Of a DNA stretch of 64,000 nucleotides, positions 55,615 through 64,000 are shown piece after piece. The stretch spans positions 1 through 64,000 of the forward strand of contig NZ_LXRG01000192.1 in NCBI RefSeq assembly GCF_001651035.1, written 5' to 3'. The position numbers and the translations under genes are program-made. The notes below the pieces were generated by a model. That model did no database searches and was not told the DNA's origin. It saw only the letters and a program-made list of their open reading frames with translations. This DNA is from Halomonas sp. ALS9. GTDB lineage: Bacteria > Pseudomonadota > Gammaproteobacteria > Pseudomonadales > Halomonadaceae. Positions within the stretch are counted from its first letter, which is position 1. Each line of letters opens with the position of its first letter.

Positions 55615-57341
55615 TTGTAGCGCTCGTGATTTTGACGGTTAATAACATGCAGCTCATGAAACGAGTTGATGCTGGCGTACAAGGAGAAGAACCGCGCCAA
55701 CACACTGCCAAATAAGTACAGACTCCCTTCGTCGCCAAAGGCATCTTGATCTAGCGTCATTACCGAACGCAGACCACGAATGGGCAGCCCTCTTTTCAGC
55801 CGATCAATGGGCTGGGTTTCAATGCTGACAATGCCTGCCAGCCGTTTTTGAGCCACTCGCTCGGCCTGCCTATCGACCAAGGCACGGAAATCGTAAGCAC
55901 GCAGCACAGAACACAGCGCATCACGCTCCAGTAGCGATAAGTAGTTAAGCGATAGATTAGAAATCAGTGTCCATAGCAAGCTGCCGTCCAGCGTGGGGCG
56001 CAACACTGGCGTGGGGCGGGTGATATTGCGAAACATTGCATAAGAGGGGCTCTCTTCCGTTGAGTAGCAAATATCGCCTACCGTCAAACGCTCAGGCAGC
56101 TCACGGTTACTACACGTCAATCCGAGCGAGACGGTTTCAGACATGCCTATGTAGCTGCGCTCATCGCCACGCACAAAGGATATGTCGTGATCAAACCCAT
56201 CCCCACGCAAGCTGTCGCGCACGCGAAGCCGGTAATAGGAGGCATCGTTGCCACGGTCTCTCTTAACTTGGTGCTGAAAGCTTTCAAAAGGCACATATTC
56301 ACGCGGCGTACCACGCCCCTTACCGTTCTCGCTCTCTAACCAGCCCTCTACCTTATCGACGCTAAAAATTTCATAGTGTCCGGGAGATCGACTGTTGGGG
56401 TGAATGCGGTATTCACTGCGCTCACCGCTAACATCGACAGGCTCTGCATCATGAGAGAATAGGTTGATCGCTGGCGAGCAATACAAAGCAAAATGCTCGT
56501 CTTTCACTCTCGCGTCGGTCGGTAAAGTACGCTCAAACTCTAGGCGCAAAATAATTTTGTCTGCGGTAATGGCAGGCAAGTGCTGGTTTAGGGCTGTTAC
56601 ATCAAAGAAGTGGAAGGCCTCTGGAAAACACAAATATTCCTGAAGTATCCGATACCCTTGATACACATTCCGTGGGTAAGGCAGTAACGCGTGCTTACGA
56701 TCAAAACCAACGGGCTGCAGCAACTGCTTTGGCAGGTGCAGCCGTTTACCATCAATTTCCAGCTCTACACGCGCCAGGTAGTGGCTCATCCACAGATAGA
56801 GCGTGCGCGCTGTATAAGCGTCTCCACCAAGGTGCAAACGCAATGTATCAATCCCCATCGCGCTGAGGGGCTGATCACTATGTACATCAAGCGCCAACTC
56901 AACAATGGAGGCATCACGTGTATGACGTGCCTCAACCCCCGCATGTTCTAGCGGATAGAGCGTCACGTCATGACAAGTGCGGAACATGCAGGTAGTGCCA
57001 TCCACTGGCTTACTGGCTAACTCTGTACCCCGTTCTAGGAGCTGGTGGGTACTCAACGCATGCCACGTAGGGGTAAATTGCACCACGGTCATGCTAGGCA
57101 CCGGGCGCAAGTAGTTCGGCCATAGCATGCTGATCAGCGAATGAGTAAGTTCAGGGAACTCATCTTCCACTTTTTCACGCATACGGCCGGTTAGAAAGGC
57201 AAAACCTTCTAGCAGACGTTCAACATCAGGGTCGGTACTACGCTCTGACAAGAAGCGACTCAGGCCGGGGTTGCCCTCCGCAAATTCTCGCCCTTGGCGC
57301 TTCAGAAAATTGAGCTCGTCCCGGTAATAGCGATTTAGCAT
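55578..57341 (-). CDS. tssF: T6SS baseplate protein TssF
   Basis: This 587-aa wedge protein starts with the hallmark MLNRYYRDELNFLKRQGREF and carries DPDVERLLEGFAFLTGR near residue 40. The C-terminal half has the SLNYLSL and RGLRSVMTLDQDAF segments. GAGG lies about six bases before the ATG. It is in operon with tssE upstream (18 bases) and overlaps tssG. Confidence 0.95.
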   Translation of the reverse strand: MLNRYYRDELNFLKRQGREFAEGNPGLSRFLSERSTDPDVERLLEGFAFLTGRMREKVEDEFPELTHSLISMLWPNYLRPVPSMTVVQFTPTWHALSTHQLLERGTELASKPVDGTTCMFRTCHDVTLYPLEHAGVEARHTRDASIVELALDVHSDQPLSAMGIDTLRLHLGGDAYTARTLYLWMSHYLARVELEIDGKRLHLPKQLLQPVGFDRKHALLPYPRNVYQGYRILQEYLCFPEAFHFFDVTALNQHLPAITADKIILRLEFERTLPTDARVKDEHFALYCSPAINLFSHDAEPVDVSGERSEYRIHPNSRSPGHYEIFSVDKVEGWLESENGKGRGTPREYVPFESFQHQVKRDRGNDASYYRLRVRDSLRGDGFDHDISFVRGDERSYIGMSETVSLGLTCSNRELPERLTVGDICYSTEESPSYAMFRNITRPTPVLRPTLDGSLLWTLISNLSLNYLSLLERDALCSVLRAYDFRALVDRQAERVAQKRLAGIVSIETQPIDRLKRGLPIRGLRSVMTLDQDAFGDEGSLYLFGSVLARFFSLYASINSFHELHVINRQNHERYKWTLQSGQQPLM

Positions 57342-57359
57342 TCGGGCCTCGCAAGCCTA

Positions 57360-57791
57360 TCAGTTAAGACACTGATAGCGCTTATTATTGAGCAATAAGT
57401 CGATCGTGGCGTGGGCGTTATCTCGCCCTAACGCTACGGTGGCATGTACTTGAAAATGCAGCTGTAAGGGGTCGCCATTATTGGGTAATGACTCAACTTC
57501 AACGTGCTGAACCCGTGGTTCAAAACGCTCAATGCACTGCCGAATGGCGCGCTGGATATTCAGCTCTAAATCCAGCACGCCGATCGTTGCATCATTGAAG
57601 TCCAGCAACCCCAACTCAGGCTCACAGGCACTATTGCCCGGATGACTGTTGAGCAACTCCACTAAGTGGCGTTTGATCGACTCAACAGTTTCCGCCAGCC
57701 TTTCATCCTCCCCATGCGCTAACGCCTGTTCAGGCATCGCAAGACGCTCAAACAGACGGCTACCTAGCAGGCTGCCATGGTTAATAGCCAT
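57360..57791 (-). CDS. tssE: T6SS baseplate protein TssE (gp25-like)
   Basis: This phage T4 gp25-like protein nucleates sheath assembly. The 143-aa protein carries the family features LFERL near the N-terminus, LLNSHPGNSACEPELGLLDF in the middle and a C-terminal beta-sheet (EVESLPNNGDPLQLHFQVHA). It sits between tssC and tssF, as in most T6SS clusters. Confidence 0.93.
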   Translation of the reverse strand: MAINHGSLLGSRLFERLAMPEQALAHGEDERLAETVESIKRHLVELLNSHPGNSACEPELGLLDFNDATIGVLDLELNIQRAIRQCIERFEPRVQHVEVESLPNNGDPLQLHFQVHATVALGRDNAHATIDLLLNNKRYQCLN

Positions 57792-57806
57792 GATGGAGAG
57801 GTTCCC

Positions 57807-59288
57807 TTATTCCTTGTCGAGACGTCCGACTAAAGACAGCTCAAAGTTGGCACCCATGTACTTAAAGTGCGGGCGTACCGACATAGATACCTGGTACCAG
57901 CCCGGATCGCCTTCGACATCCGACACTTGAATAGAGGCGGCACGCAGTGGGCGGCGGCTGCGAACGTCAGAGGGCGGGTTCTCTTGGTCGGCCACGTACT
58001 GTCGGATCCAGGTATTCAGCTCACGCTCAAGATCCTGACGCTCTTTCCACGAACCGATCTGCTCACGCTGGAGCACTTTAATGTAGTGAGCCAGGCGGTT
58101 GATGATGAACATATACGGCAGCTGAGTACCCAGCTTATAGTTGGTCTCAGCGTCTTTGCCTTCGGGCGTGTTCGGAAACACCTTGGGTTTTTGTACGGAG
58201 TTGGCGGAGAAGAAAGCAGCGTTATCGCTGCCCTTACGCATCGTTAACGAAATGAAGCCCTCTTCGGCCATTTCGAACTCACGGCGATCCGTCACCAGCA
58301 CCTCGGTGGGGATTTTAGCCTGCAGTTGGCCTAGCGCTTCGTAGGTATGGACAGGCAAGTTCTCAACCGCACCGCCGCTTTGTGGACCAATAATGTTCGG
58401 GCACCAGCGGTATTTTGCAAAACTGTCGGTTAAGCGTTCGGCCAGCAAGTACGCCGTATTACCCCACAGATAATGGTCGTGATCTTCACTGACGGTTTCA
58501 CGATAGTTAAATGTCTTGATGGGGTTTTCGACTGGATCGTAGGGCATCCGCAGCAGGAAGCGAGGCGCCGTCAGGCCTAAGTAGCGCGCATCTTCTGACT
58601 CACGCAGGCTACGCCAGCGAGCGTACTTGGGCCCCTCAAAGATCGCTTTAAAATCTTTGATATTGGGCAGCTCTTCGAAGCTATCGATACCGAAGAAGGA
58701 GGGCGCTACCGCCGACAGGAACGGTGCGTGAGCCATCGCCCCGACCGCAGCAGTATGCTGCAGTAACTTCATATCGGGGGTCGAGGGCGTGAAATCGTAA
58801 TGCCCGATAATCCCCGCTACTGGCTCGCCGCCAAACTGGCCATACCCGCCTGCGTAAACGTGTTGATAGAGACCACTTTGGGTAATTTCCGGGGCAAACT
58901 CAAAGTCATCCAACAACTCTTCTTTGGTGGCATGCAGCACATCAAGCTTAATGTTTTCGCGGAAATCGGTGCGATCAACCAACAGCTTCAAGCCACGCCA
59001 TGCTGACTCTAGCTGCTGAAAGTTATCGTCGTGGAGAATCTCATCAACTTGCCGACTAATTTTGCGGTCAAGTTCAACAATCATGCTATCTACGACGGCT
59101 TTGTTAACCTGCGGGGCAGCATTCTCGCCGTTTAACAGCTCGGAAATAAAGGCGGCAACGCCCTGCTTGGCAACGTCGTAGCCTTCATCCGCTGGCGCCA
59201 TACGAGTCTGCGCCATCACTTGATCAAGTAAAGAAACCTCTTCCTGGGCTTCCGCCGTTTGGCTTTTCTTTTGCGCCATATCACTCAT
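57807..59288 (-). CDS. tssC: T6SS contractile sheath large subunit TssC
   Basis: TssC (VipB) polymerises with TssB into the contractile sheath. The 493-aa protein has the conserved central regions LESAWRGLKLLVDRTDF, GIIGHYDFTPSTPDM and LLRMPYDPVENPIKTFNYRE, and the C-terminal PPSDVRSRRPLRAASIQV. GAGG precedes the ATG by about eight bases. It follows tssB by 54 bases. Confidence 0.97.
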   Translation of the reverse strand: MSDMAQKKSQTAEAQEEVSLLDQVMAQTRMAPADEGYDVAKQGVAAFISELLNGENAAPQVNKAVVDSMIVELDRKISRQVDEILHDDNFQQLESAWRGLKLLVDRTDFRENIKLDVLHATKEELLDDFEFAPEITQSGLYQHVYAGGYGQFGGEPVAGIIGHYDFTPSTPDMKLLQHTAAVGAMAHAPFLSAVAPSFFGIDSFEELPNIKDFKAIFEGPKYARWRSLRESEDARYLGLTAPRFLLRMPYDPVENPIKTFNYRETVSEDHDHYLWGNTAYLLAERLTDSFAKYRWCPNIIGPQSGGAVENLPVHTYEALGQLQAKIPTEVLVTDRREFEMAEEGFISLTMRKGSDNAAFFSANSVQKPKVFPNTPEGKDAETNYKLGTQLPYMFIINRLAHYIKVLQREQIGSWKERQDLERELNTWIRQYVADQENPPSDVRSRRPLRAASIQVSDVEGDPGWYQVSMSVRPHFKYMGANFELSLVGRLDKE

Positions 59289-59342
59289 AAGAGATGCCTC
59301 GAATACAATCCGGTTACTGGACTAACACGAAAATAAGAATGC

Positions 59343-59852
59343 TTAATCGTTTCGGTTAGGGTCAGAATCAAGCAGCTCTAGCTCCGCCAACAGTTGCTGA
59401 CGCGTTTCGTCACTTTCGAGCAGCTTCTGTAAGCGGTCACGAAAAGCAGGTACGTTGCCAAGAGGGCCCTTCAAGGCCACTAACGCCTCCCTTAACTCGA
59501 CTAACTTACGCAGCTCCGGCACCTGCCGAGCGATACTATCGGGCGCAAAATCATGGAGTGATTTAAACTCCAGATTGACGGCCAAATCGCTTGCTTCCCC
59601 CTCTTCTTGCAACCGGTTGGGAACCGCAGCCTGCAAGCCAAGGTTCGCTTCACGCATAACAGACTGGAAGTTATTCTTATCAACAGATACAGCCTCGCGC
59701 TCCTCAATGGGGGTATCTTCCTCCCCACCCTTGAAGTCACCGACCACCAATAATTTCAGCGGCAGTTCAGTCTCGGCCTGCTGATCGCCTGTAGCGGGTA
59801 CATATTTGATGTTGATGCGCTCTTTCGGCGCGACCGTTCCTTGCTTAGCCAT
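59343..59852 (-). CDS. tssB: T6SS contractile sheath small subunit TssB
   Basis: TssB (VipA) is the partner of TssC. The 169-aa protein shows the family pattern RINIKYVPATGDQQAE...LPLKLLVVGDFKG at the N-terminus and FKSLHDFAPDSIARQVPEL in the middle. It is the first gene of the long minus-strand T6SS operon. Its promoter should lie in 59,853-60,200; I see no sigma-54 site in this direction and only a weak sigma-70 candidate near 60,070-60,100. Confidence 0.95.
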   Translation of the reverse strand: MAKQGTVAPKERINIKYVPATGDQQAETELPLKLLVVGDFKGGEEDTPIEEREAVSVDKNNFQSVMREANLGLQAAVPNRLQEEGEASDLAVNLEFKSLHDFAPDSIARQVPELRKLVELREALVALKGPLGNVPAFRDRLQKLLESDETRQQLLAELELLDSDPNRND

Positions 59853-60077
59853 GGTTTTCGCCCGTAAAAAAATAGAACAATTCGATTCAAAGAAGAATGC
59901 TTATTAATCGCGGGAAACTACCGGATTTAAGCCTAAAGTACCAAATGCTCCCAAACAGGCATCACTGTCATTCAGAAAACAGGAATATCAGAAAGGCATT
60001 TTTTTACCGCCATTTTCGCGGTTTTTAGCGACATGATAAGAGAACATTAATTAAAGCTAATTTAAGAAATATGAATT

Positions 60078-60118
60078 TGTAAGATATTTCTTACAAAAAC
60101 TGTCAGAGATTTCTTACA
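60078..60118. promoter_or_regulatory. Two tandem palindromes, candidate VasH enhancer sites
   Basis: TGTAAGATATTTCTTACA at 60078-60095 is a palindrome with 7-bp arms and a 4-base centre. TGTCAGAGATTTCTTACA at 60101-60118 is the same with one arm mismatch. Their centres are 23 bp apart, about two helical turns. They lie roughly 80-120 bp upstream of the sigma-54 promoter of hcp, the usual place for enhancer-binding protein sites, and also upstream of tssB. The link to VasH is inferred. Confidence 0.55.
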
Positions 60119-60199
60119 AACGGCGAGCAAAATTCATACAAAAGGGGAGCTTAGTGGGGGTAGCTCAATCATTTTTGAGCAGTAAAAATATGGCACTGA

Positions 60200-60216
60200 T
60201 GGCACCGTTTCTGCTT
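60200..60216 (+). promoter_or_regulatory. Sigma-54 promoter of hcp
   Basis: TGGCACCGTTTCTGCTT matches the RpoN consensus TGGCACG-N4-TTGCW with the required 10 bases between the -24 GG (60201-60202) and the -12 GC (60213-60214), and a single mismatch in the TTGC box. It points to hcp and gives a leader of about 270 bases. RpoN control fits with the VasH gene in the same cluster. Confidence 0.7.
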
Positions 60217-60303
60217 AAAACATAGGCAATTCTTATTAGGCATAAAGCATGGCCATGGAAGATGCAACTCTGCGTTACGCAACGCATGTGGATGTAACAA
60301 ACA

Positions 60304-60362
60304 GGCAAGCAAGTTCTTGCCCCACCTGGCAATAAGTTGCCCAGCACAGGCAACTTATTGCC
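60304..60362. promoter_or_regulatory. Three GGCAA/TTGCC dyads in the hcp leader
   Basis: Three dyads follow one another: GGCAAGCAAGTTCTTGCC (60304-60321), GGCAATAAGTTGCC (60328-60341) and GGCAACTTATTGCC (60349-60362). The second and third are exact reverse complements separated by seven bases, so they form a 14-bp hairpin in the hcp leader RNA. No T run follows. They may be operators for a dimeric regulator or an RNA structure that controls hcp expression. Confidence 0.6.
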
Positions 60363-60497
60363 TCAGAGAAAGAAACCCATTACCCAAAAACATCATAAGC
60401 AACTGATATTTAAGCATTTAAAAATATTGGCCTTGAAGTTGCTCTACTGTTTGTGTCCACGAGACATTCATTTAATTTTCCAGTCAAGGAGCAGACC

Positions 60498-61016
60498 ATG
60501 CCAACACCATGTTATATCAGCATCGAAGGCCAAACTCAGGGCAACATCACATCAGGCGCTTTTACCCCTGACTCCGTAGGCAACATCTACGTTGAAGGTC
60601 ACGAAGACCAGATGCTGGTACAAGAATTCAAGCATGTCGTTACCGTACCTACTGATCCGCAGTCTGGTCAGCCGTCCGGCCAACGTGCTCACAAGCCCTT
60701 TATCTTTACTGTTGCTCTGAACAAAGCAGTACCGCTGATGTACAACGCACTAGCGTCTGGTGAAATGCTGCCCAATGTTGAGCTGAAGTGGTACCGCACT
60801 TCTGTAGAAGGTAAGCAGGAGCACTTCTTCACCACCACGCTGACCGATGCCACCATCGTTGACATCAACCTGCGCATGCCCCACGCCCAAGACATCCAGA
60901 AATCTGAATTCACTCAGCTGATGGACGTGTCACTGGCTTACCGTAAGATTGATTGGGAACACACTGTTGCCGGCACCTCTGGTTCCGACGACTGGCGCGC
61001 CCCGATTGAAGGCTAA
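60498..61016 (+). CDS. hcp: T6SS tube protein Hcp (TssD)
   Basis: Hcp hexamers stack into the inner tube that is fired by sheath contraction and also carry small effectors. The protein starts MPTPCYISIEGQTQGNIT and contains the typical GRxxHKPFIFT-like segment (GQRAHKPFIFTVALNKAVP) and the C-terminal YRKIDWEHTVAGTSGSDDWR. At 172 aa it is of Hcp1 length. ATG 60498 has AAGGAG six bases upstream; the frame is open 15 codons upstream but that is not supported. It is divergent from the main operon, as in clusters where hcp must be made in large amounts. Confidence 0.96.
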   Translation: MPTPCYISIEGQTQGNITSGAFTPDSVGNIYVEGHEDQMLVQEFKHVVTVPTDPQSGQPSGQRAHKPFIFTVALNKAVPLMYNALASGEMLPNVELKWYRTSVEGKQEHFFTTTLTDATIVDINLRMPHAQDIQKSEFTQLMDVSLAYRKIDWEHTVAGTSGSDDWRAPIEG

Positions 61017-61066
61017 GCTGTCGCTACTAGCCTGAACCAGGCTTGAAAAACACGGCCTGAAACAAG

Positions 61067-61101
61067 CGAAGCCCCTTCCAACTGGAAGGGGCTTCGTCGT
61101 T
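61067..61101 (+). terminator. Rho-independent terminator after hcp
   Basis: A near-perfect 13-14 bp GC-rich stem (CGAAGCCCCTTCC/GGAAGGGGCTTCG) is followed by TCGTTTTT. It lies 50 bases past the hcp stop and may also serve the convergent trpS. Confidence 0.88.
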
Positions 61102-61158
61102 TTTACTGCCTTGTTACAATGGGCATATTGCGATTCGTATTACGGCAAGGCCCTGAAA

Positions 61159-62181
61159 CTATACAAACCGCCCCAGACCAACGGCTGTACGAAGACGACC
61201 CATCGTTACAGCAGCCTCTTCCCGTGCCCGCTCAGCGCCTTTTTGGAGTACTGCCTCAATATGAGCCGGGTCTTCCATCAGCGCGTTGTAACGTTCACGA
61301 GAAGCGCTCAAGTGGGCATTCAAATATTCAAACACCTTATCCTTGGCCTCGCCCCAACCAATACCGCTCTCGTACTGTTCACGCAGGCTGGCGGTCTCTT
61401 CCGCTGTCGCAAAGGCTGAATAGATCTGGAACAGCGTGCAGGTATCAGGGTCTTTCGGCTCACCGGGCTCCAGCGAGTTGGTCTTAATCTTGCGCACCAG
61501 CTTCTGCAGTTTTTTCTCTGGGGCAAACAGCGGAATGGTATTGTCGTAGCTTTTGGACATCTTGCGCCCATCCAAGCCATTCAGTAGCTGTATTTTTTCG
61601 TCTACTACGGCCTCGGGGAGAACAAAGTGCTGCCCTTTATAGAGGTGGTTAAAACGCCCAGCAATATCGCGGGCCATCTCAATGTGCTGGATCTGATCAC
61701 GACCCACCGGCACTTTGCTGGCGTTGAACATCAGAATATCCGCCGCCATCAGAACGGGGTAGCTAAACAGCCCCATGGTAATGCCTTTATCCGGGTCTTG
61801 GTTCTCCGCCTCTTCGTTCTCAGCCACCGCTGCTTTGTAGGCATGCGCACGGTTCATCAAGCCCTTGGCGCACACGCAAGAAAGCATCCAAGCGAGTTCG
61901 GGGATTTCTGAAATATCCGACTGGCGATAGAAAATGGCGTTATCAGTATCCAGCCCTAGCGCCAGCCAAGTGGCGGCAATTTCCAAGCGGGACGCCTGCA
62001 CCCGCTTTGGATCTGGGCACTTGATCAGCGCGTGGTAATCGGCCAAAAAATAGAACGACTGCACGCTGGGGTCTTGACTGGCTTCGATGGCGGGCTTGAT
62101 CGCCCCCACATAGTTGCCCAAATGGGGGATGCCGGAAGTGGTGATGCCGGTGAGAACGCGGGTTTTAGCGGTTTGACTCAT
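61159..62181 (-). CDS. trpS: Tryptophanyl-tRNA synthetase
   Basis: This class I aminoacyl-tRNA synthetase charges tRNA-Trp. The HIGH-type motif is in [13 protein letters not shown] (residues 14-26) and the KMSKS motif in [10 protein letters not shown] near residue 203. The 340-aa length is normal for bacteria. The gene flanks the T6SS cluster on its right side, marking the return to core genome. Confidence 0.96.
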   Translation of the reverse strand: MSQTAKTRVLTGITTSGIPHLGNYVGAIKPAIEASQDPSVQSFYFLADYHALIKCPDPKRVQASRLEIAATWLALGLDTDNAIFYRQSDISEIPELAWMLSCVCAKGLMNRAHAYKAAVAENEEAENQDPDKGITMGLFSYPVLMAADILMFNASKVPVGRDQIQHIEMARDIAGRFNHLYKGQHFVLPEAVVDEKIQLLNGLDGRKMSKSYDNTIPLFAPEKKLQKLVRKIKTNSLEPGEPKDPDTCTLFQIYSAFATAEETASLREQYESGIGWGEAKDKVFEYLNAHLSASRERYNALMEDPAHIEAVLQKGAERAREEAAVTMGRLRTAVGLGRFV

Positions 62182-62293
62182 GTTTTCAGACTCTTAGCTT
62201 TCAGGCTCTTAGGCAAATAGGACTATCATAACGCGCAGCATGCCGTGTGGCGAATGGCATCCCTGGCATTTAAACAATGCCCCTCACAACTGC

Positions 62294-62713
62294 TTAGTCG
62301 CCTGCTCCGCTGGTTCGGCTGGCCCGTTGATAAACGGCAACCGATGTGCCCTCAATGCTGCTATTAGTGCCCATATCGCGTGTTGTAATAGTCACTTCAT
62401 CACCACTCACATCAAACGTGACGCCCAACTTATCGAAGGATTCAAATCCCTCGGCGCCAGTTACATCATTTAAAAAATCACTCTCGGTATAAGTAGCGTT
62501 AAAGATGCCTTCTAATAACTGACGCCGAGAAGCCATGCTTCTAAACGCCGACAACATGCTTTCTGCGTTCATTTGGGCCTGTACAGAGGCTCGATAATTA
62601 CCCGCTAACCGCTCATCAATCAACGCGCTCTGCATGCCTGACATGCCTAGCATCAACGCACCGGCAAGCAGAGCCATAACAATCACTAACGCCGCACCTT
62701 GTTGTTGCTTCAT
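62294..62713 (-). CDS. pilX: Type IV pilus minor pilin PilX-like
   Basis: The N-terminus QQQGAALVIVMALLAGALMLGMSG is the PilX_N pattern, a hydrophobic helix that lacks the classical Glu5, followed by the ALIDERLAGNYR segment typical of PilX. At 139 aa it is a little short. It is translationally coupled to pilW (ATGA overlap at 62710-62713). No pilY1 follows; trpS is the next gene. Confidence 0.82.
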   Translation of the reverse strand: MKQQQGAALVIVMALLAGALMLGMSGMQSALIDERLAGNYRASVQAQMNAESMLSAFRSMASRRQLLEGIFNATYTESDFLNDVTGAEGFESFDKLGVTFDVSGDEVTITTRDMGTNSSIEGTSVAVYQRASRTSGAGD

Positions 62714-63195
62714 GAAGTAGGCTCTCGTGATGAGATTGCTTTATTTCGCTCGCTGATAGTAAAGGTGATTTCATCGCACGTCATATTCACGCTTTCTCGG
62801 CAATCGCCAAGGGGCAGTGTGATTAAATGAGACACGTCATCGCTGTTGGTTTCGGAAAGCGTTGGGCAATCGGCTTCATCATCAACCTGAGCAAGATCTA
62901 AGACAGGTTGGTTTTTAACCTCGTCTTGCAGCACACAATAATAGTCCGTCCCGCTATCAGAGTGACGTCCATCGGACACAATAGCGTAGTCACCAATATT
63001 CCCTTTGCGTCCTGCAGCAGTCAGGGTAGTTACCGCAAAAATTAATGTCTCTTGTTTACGACTGACCTTGTCAACGGTTTGAAACGTTTGAAAAGAGGTT
63101 AAAAAAAGCTGTCCTGCCCCTAAGATAATCACTGCACCTATCGCCATCGCGACCATCAGCTCAACGAGGGTAAAGCCCTTTTGCCTAACTGGCAT
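62710..63195 (-). CDS. pilW: Type IV pilus minor pilin PilW-like
   Basis: A class III signal (RQKG|FTLVELMVAMAIG) leads into the pilin helix and a globular part. PilW proteins are usually well over 200 residues, so 161 aa is short and the C-terminal part is missing or replaced. The start is ATG 63195, which shares its A with the pilV stop (TGATG), with GGAGG upstream. Confidence 0.8.
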   Translation of the reverse strand: MPVRQKGFTLVELMVAMAIGAVIILGAGQLFLTSFQTFQTVDKVSRKQETLIFAVTTLTAAGRKGNIGDYAIVSDGRHSDSGTDYYCVLQDEVKNQPVLDLAQVDDEADCPTLSETNSDDVSHLITLPLGDCRESVNMTCDEITFTISERNKAISSREPTS

Positions 63196-63629
63196 CACTC
63201 GCCTCCACCTGTATCAGGAAGGCGAAGCGTATAGGTAAACACATCAGATCCGGTATCGCCTGCCAAGCTACCCAGGCCTACCTCAATGGTAAATTCACAA
63301 CCATCTGATACGATTTTGCTCTCTTGCGCATTCACATTCCGCAAAGGATTTAAATCACTCTCGGCAAACCACTGGGCCTTCCAAGCAGCCTCTACATCAA
63401 TATCTGCACAGCTATCTAAGCCCTCTCTTGCCAGCTCCGCCCACAGCCGCTCTTGCGCATCCACGGCTGCAACACTTGCTAATGAACGCTGGTAGCCAGC
63501 ATTAGCACTTTGCAACGCTTTAAGCTGCATGGCGGCAACCCCGATCAAGCCGATGGAAAGCACCACCAGTGCGATCAAAGCCTCAATTAAACTAAAGCCT
63601 TGCTGCTTTTCCTGTTTACCAGCAAGCAT
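63195..63629 (-). CDS. pilV: Type IV pilus minor pilin PilV-like
   Basis: The prepilin signal QQG|FSLIEALIALVVLSIGL is followed by the PilV-typical GVAAMQLKALQSANAGYQRS. The 144-aa length is normal. I chose ATG 63629 with AAAGG upstream; it overlaps the end of pilE by 14 bases, and the GTG at 63647 is less likely. Confidence 0.85.
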   Translation of the reverse strand: MLAGKQEKQQGFSLIEALIALVVLSIGLIGVAAMQLKALQSANAGYQRSLASVAAVDAQERLWAELAREGLDSCADIDVEAAWKAQWFAESDLNPLRNVNAQESKIVSDGCEFTIEVGLGSLAGDTGSDVFTYTLRLPDTGGGE

Positions 63630-63975
63630 CGGGCAACCTTTCGCCACTCGAATTTAGCGTCATATTATTGTCGCAGCCGTCATTCTGATGGGTACTAGCG
63701 GTCAATAAATAGCCGTTACCGCTAACATCTACCGCAATCGTATAGTTGTTTTCGGGAGAGGCCTTACTGATAGGACAATCACTATAGGAGTAAGTCCGCG
63801 TATAACAGCGCTCAAGCTCGGAAGCAGCCTGCATAAGGCCTGCATGGGCATCGGTTCGCACTGATTTTTGCACGTAGCGGGTATAGCTGGGGTAGGCAAT
63901 GGCGGAGACGATGCCGATGATCACCAGCACAATCATTAACTCAATGAGGGTGAAGCCGCGCTGGCCCTTCAGCAA
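63616..63975 (-). CDS. pilE: Type IV pilin PilE-like, possibly running off the window
   Basis: The protein has a class III signal (GQRG|FTLIELMIVLVIIGIVSAIAYP, Glu at mature position 5) and the PilE pattern YVQKSVRTDAHAGLMQAASELE. A C-terminal disulfide-like pair (C...C) is present. The indicated start is a TTG without a ribosome site, and the frame stays open to the window edge at 64000, so the true start may lie outside. It leads the pilE-pilV-pilW-pilX operon. Confidence 0.85.
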   Translation of the reverse strand: MLKGQRGFTLIELMIVLVIIGIVSAIAYPSYTRYVQKSVRTDAHAGLMQAASELERCYTRTYSYSDCPISKASPENNYTIAVDVSGNGYLLTASTHQNDGCDNNMTLNSSGERLPDACW

Positions 63976-64000
63976 AGAACGGCCAGAAAAAGAGTGGGAG

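Noticed and set aside
60328-60362. GGCAATAAGTTGC and GGCAACTTATTGC as sigma-54 promoters
   Set aside because: The spacing between GG and GC is nine bases, one short of the required ten, in both words.

Overview
The window looks like chromosome of a Halomonas-type gammaproteobacterium (Halomonadaceae). The evidence is moderate to high GC housekeeping genes of gammaproteobacterial type (bamD, rluD, clpB, acnA, maeA, trpS, ilvIH), a 16S start carrying the standard AGAGTTTGATCATGGCTCAG stretch, and a complete Vibrio-like type VI secretion system (T6SS). The genus is inferred from overall gene content, not from a search.

Positions 1-24,700 are core genome. The left edge cuts into the first bases of a 16S gene read leftward, with its leader (boxA) and two rrn promoters. 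Next come pssA, ilvH and ilvI with a long ilv leader, clpB behind a sigma-32-type promoter, pgeF and rluD (overlapping), bamD, a chemoreceptor, a GGDEF-EAL protein, nadE, a small zinc-ribbon-like protein, thiO, a FimT/GspH pseudopilin, trxB, acnA, maeA and a YeeE/YedE sulfur transporter.

Positions 24,880-28,880 are an accessory block of poorly conserved, often AT-rich genes: a DcrB-like membrane protein, a Sel1-repeat protein, a DUF2569 membrane protein and several small or orphan genes. It is the old end of a T6SS effector array.

Positions 28,900-39,630 hold that array, all on the minus strand. The live head is vgrG - DUF2169 adaptor - PAAR-like/HNH nuclease effector - SUKH immunity gene. 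Behind it lies a second unit: a 5'-truncated vgrG, a DUF2169 gene broken by a one-base deletion, a PAAR-like/GH-E nuclease effector and an ankyrin immunity gene. Two further eroded vgrG pieces mark other unit edges, and a shared palindromic boundary sequence recurs at three edges. I read this as successive displacement of effector modules by recombination through vgrG.

Positions 39,729-61,100 carry the T6SS machine. In transcription order on the minus strand it runs tssB, C, E, F, G, tagH, tssJ, K, L, H, vasH, tagO, tssA, tssM, then a GNAT-like gene, a 45-codon ORF and vgrG. hcp is divergent from tssB. All 13 core components are present. The 645-base tssB/hcp intergenic region has a sigma-54 promoter facing hcp, two tandem palindromes upstream of it that suit VasH enhancer sites, and a set of GGCAA/TTGCC dyads in the hcp leader.

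Positions 61,159-64,000 contain trpS and a minor pilin cluster (pilE-pilV-pilW-pilX) that runs off the right edge.
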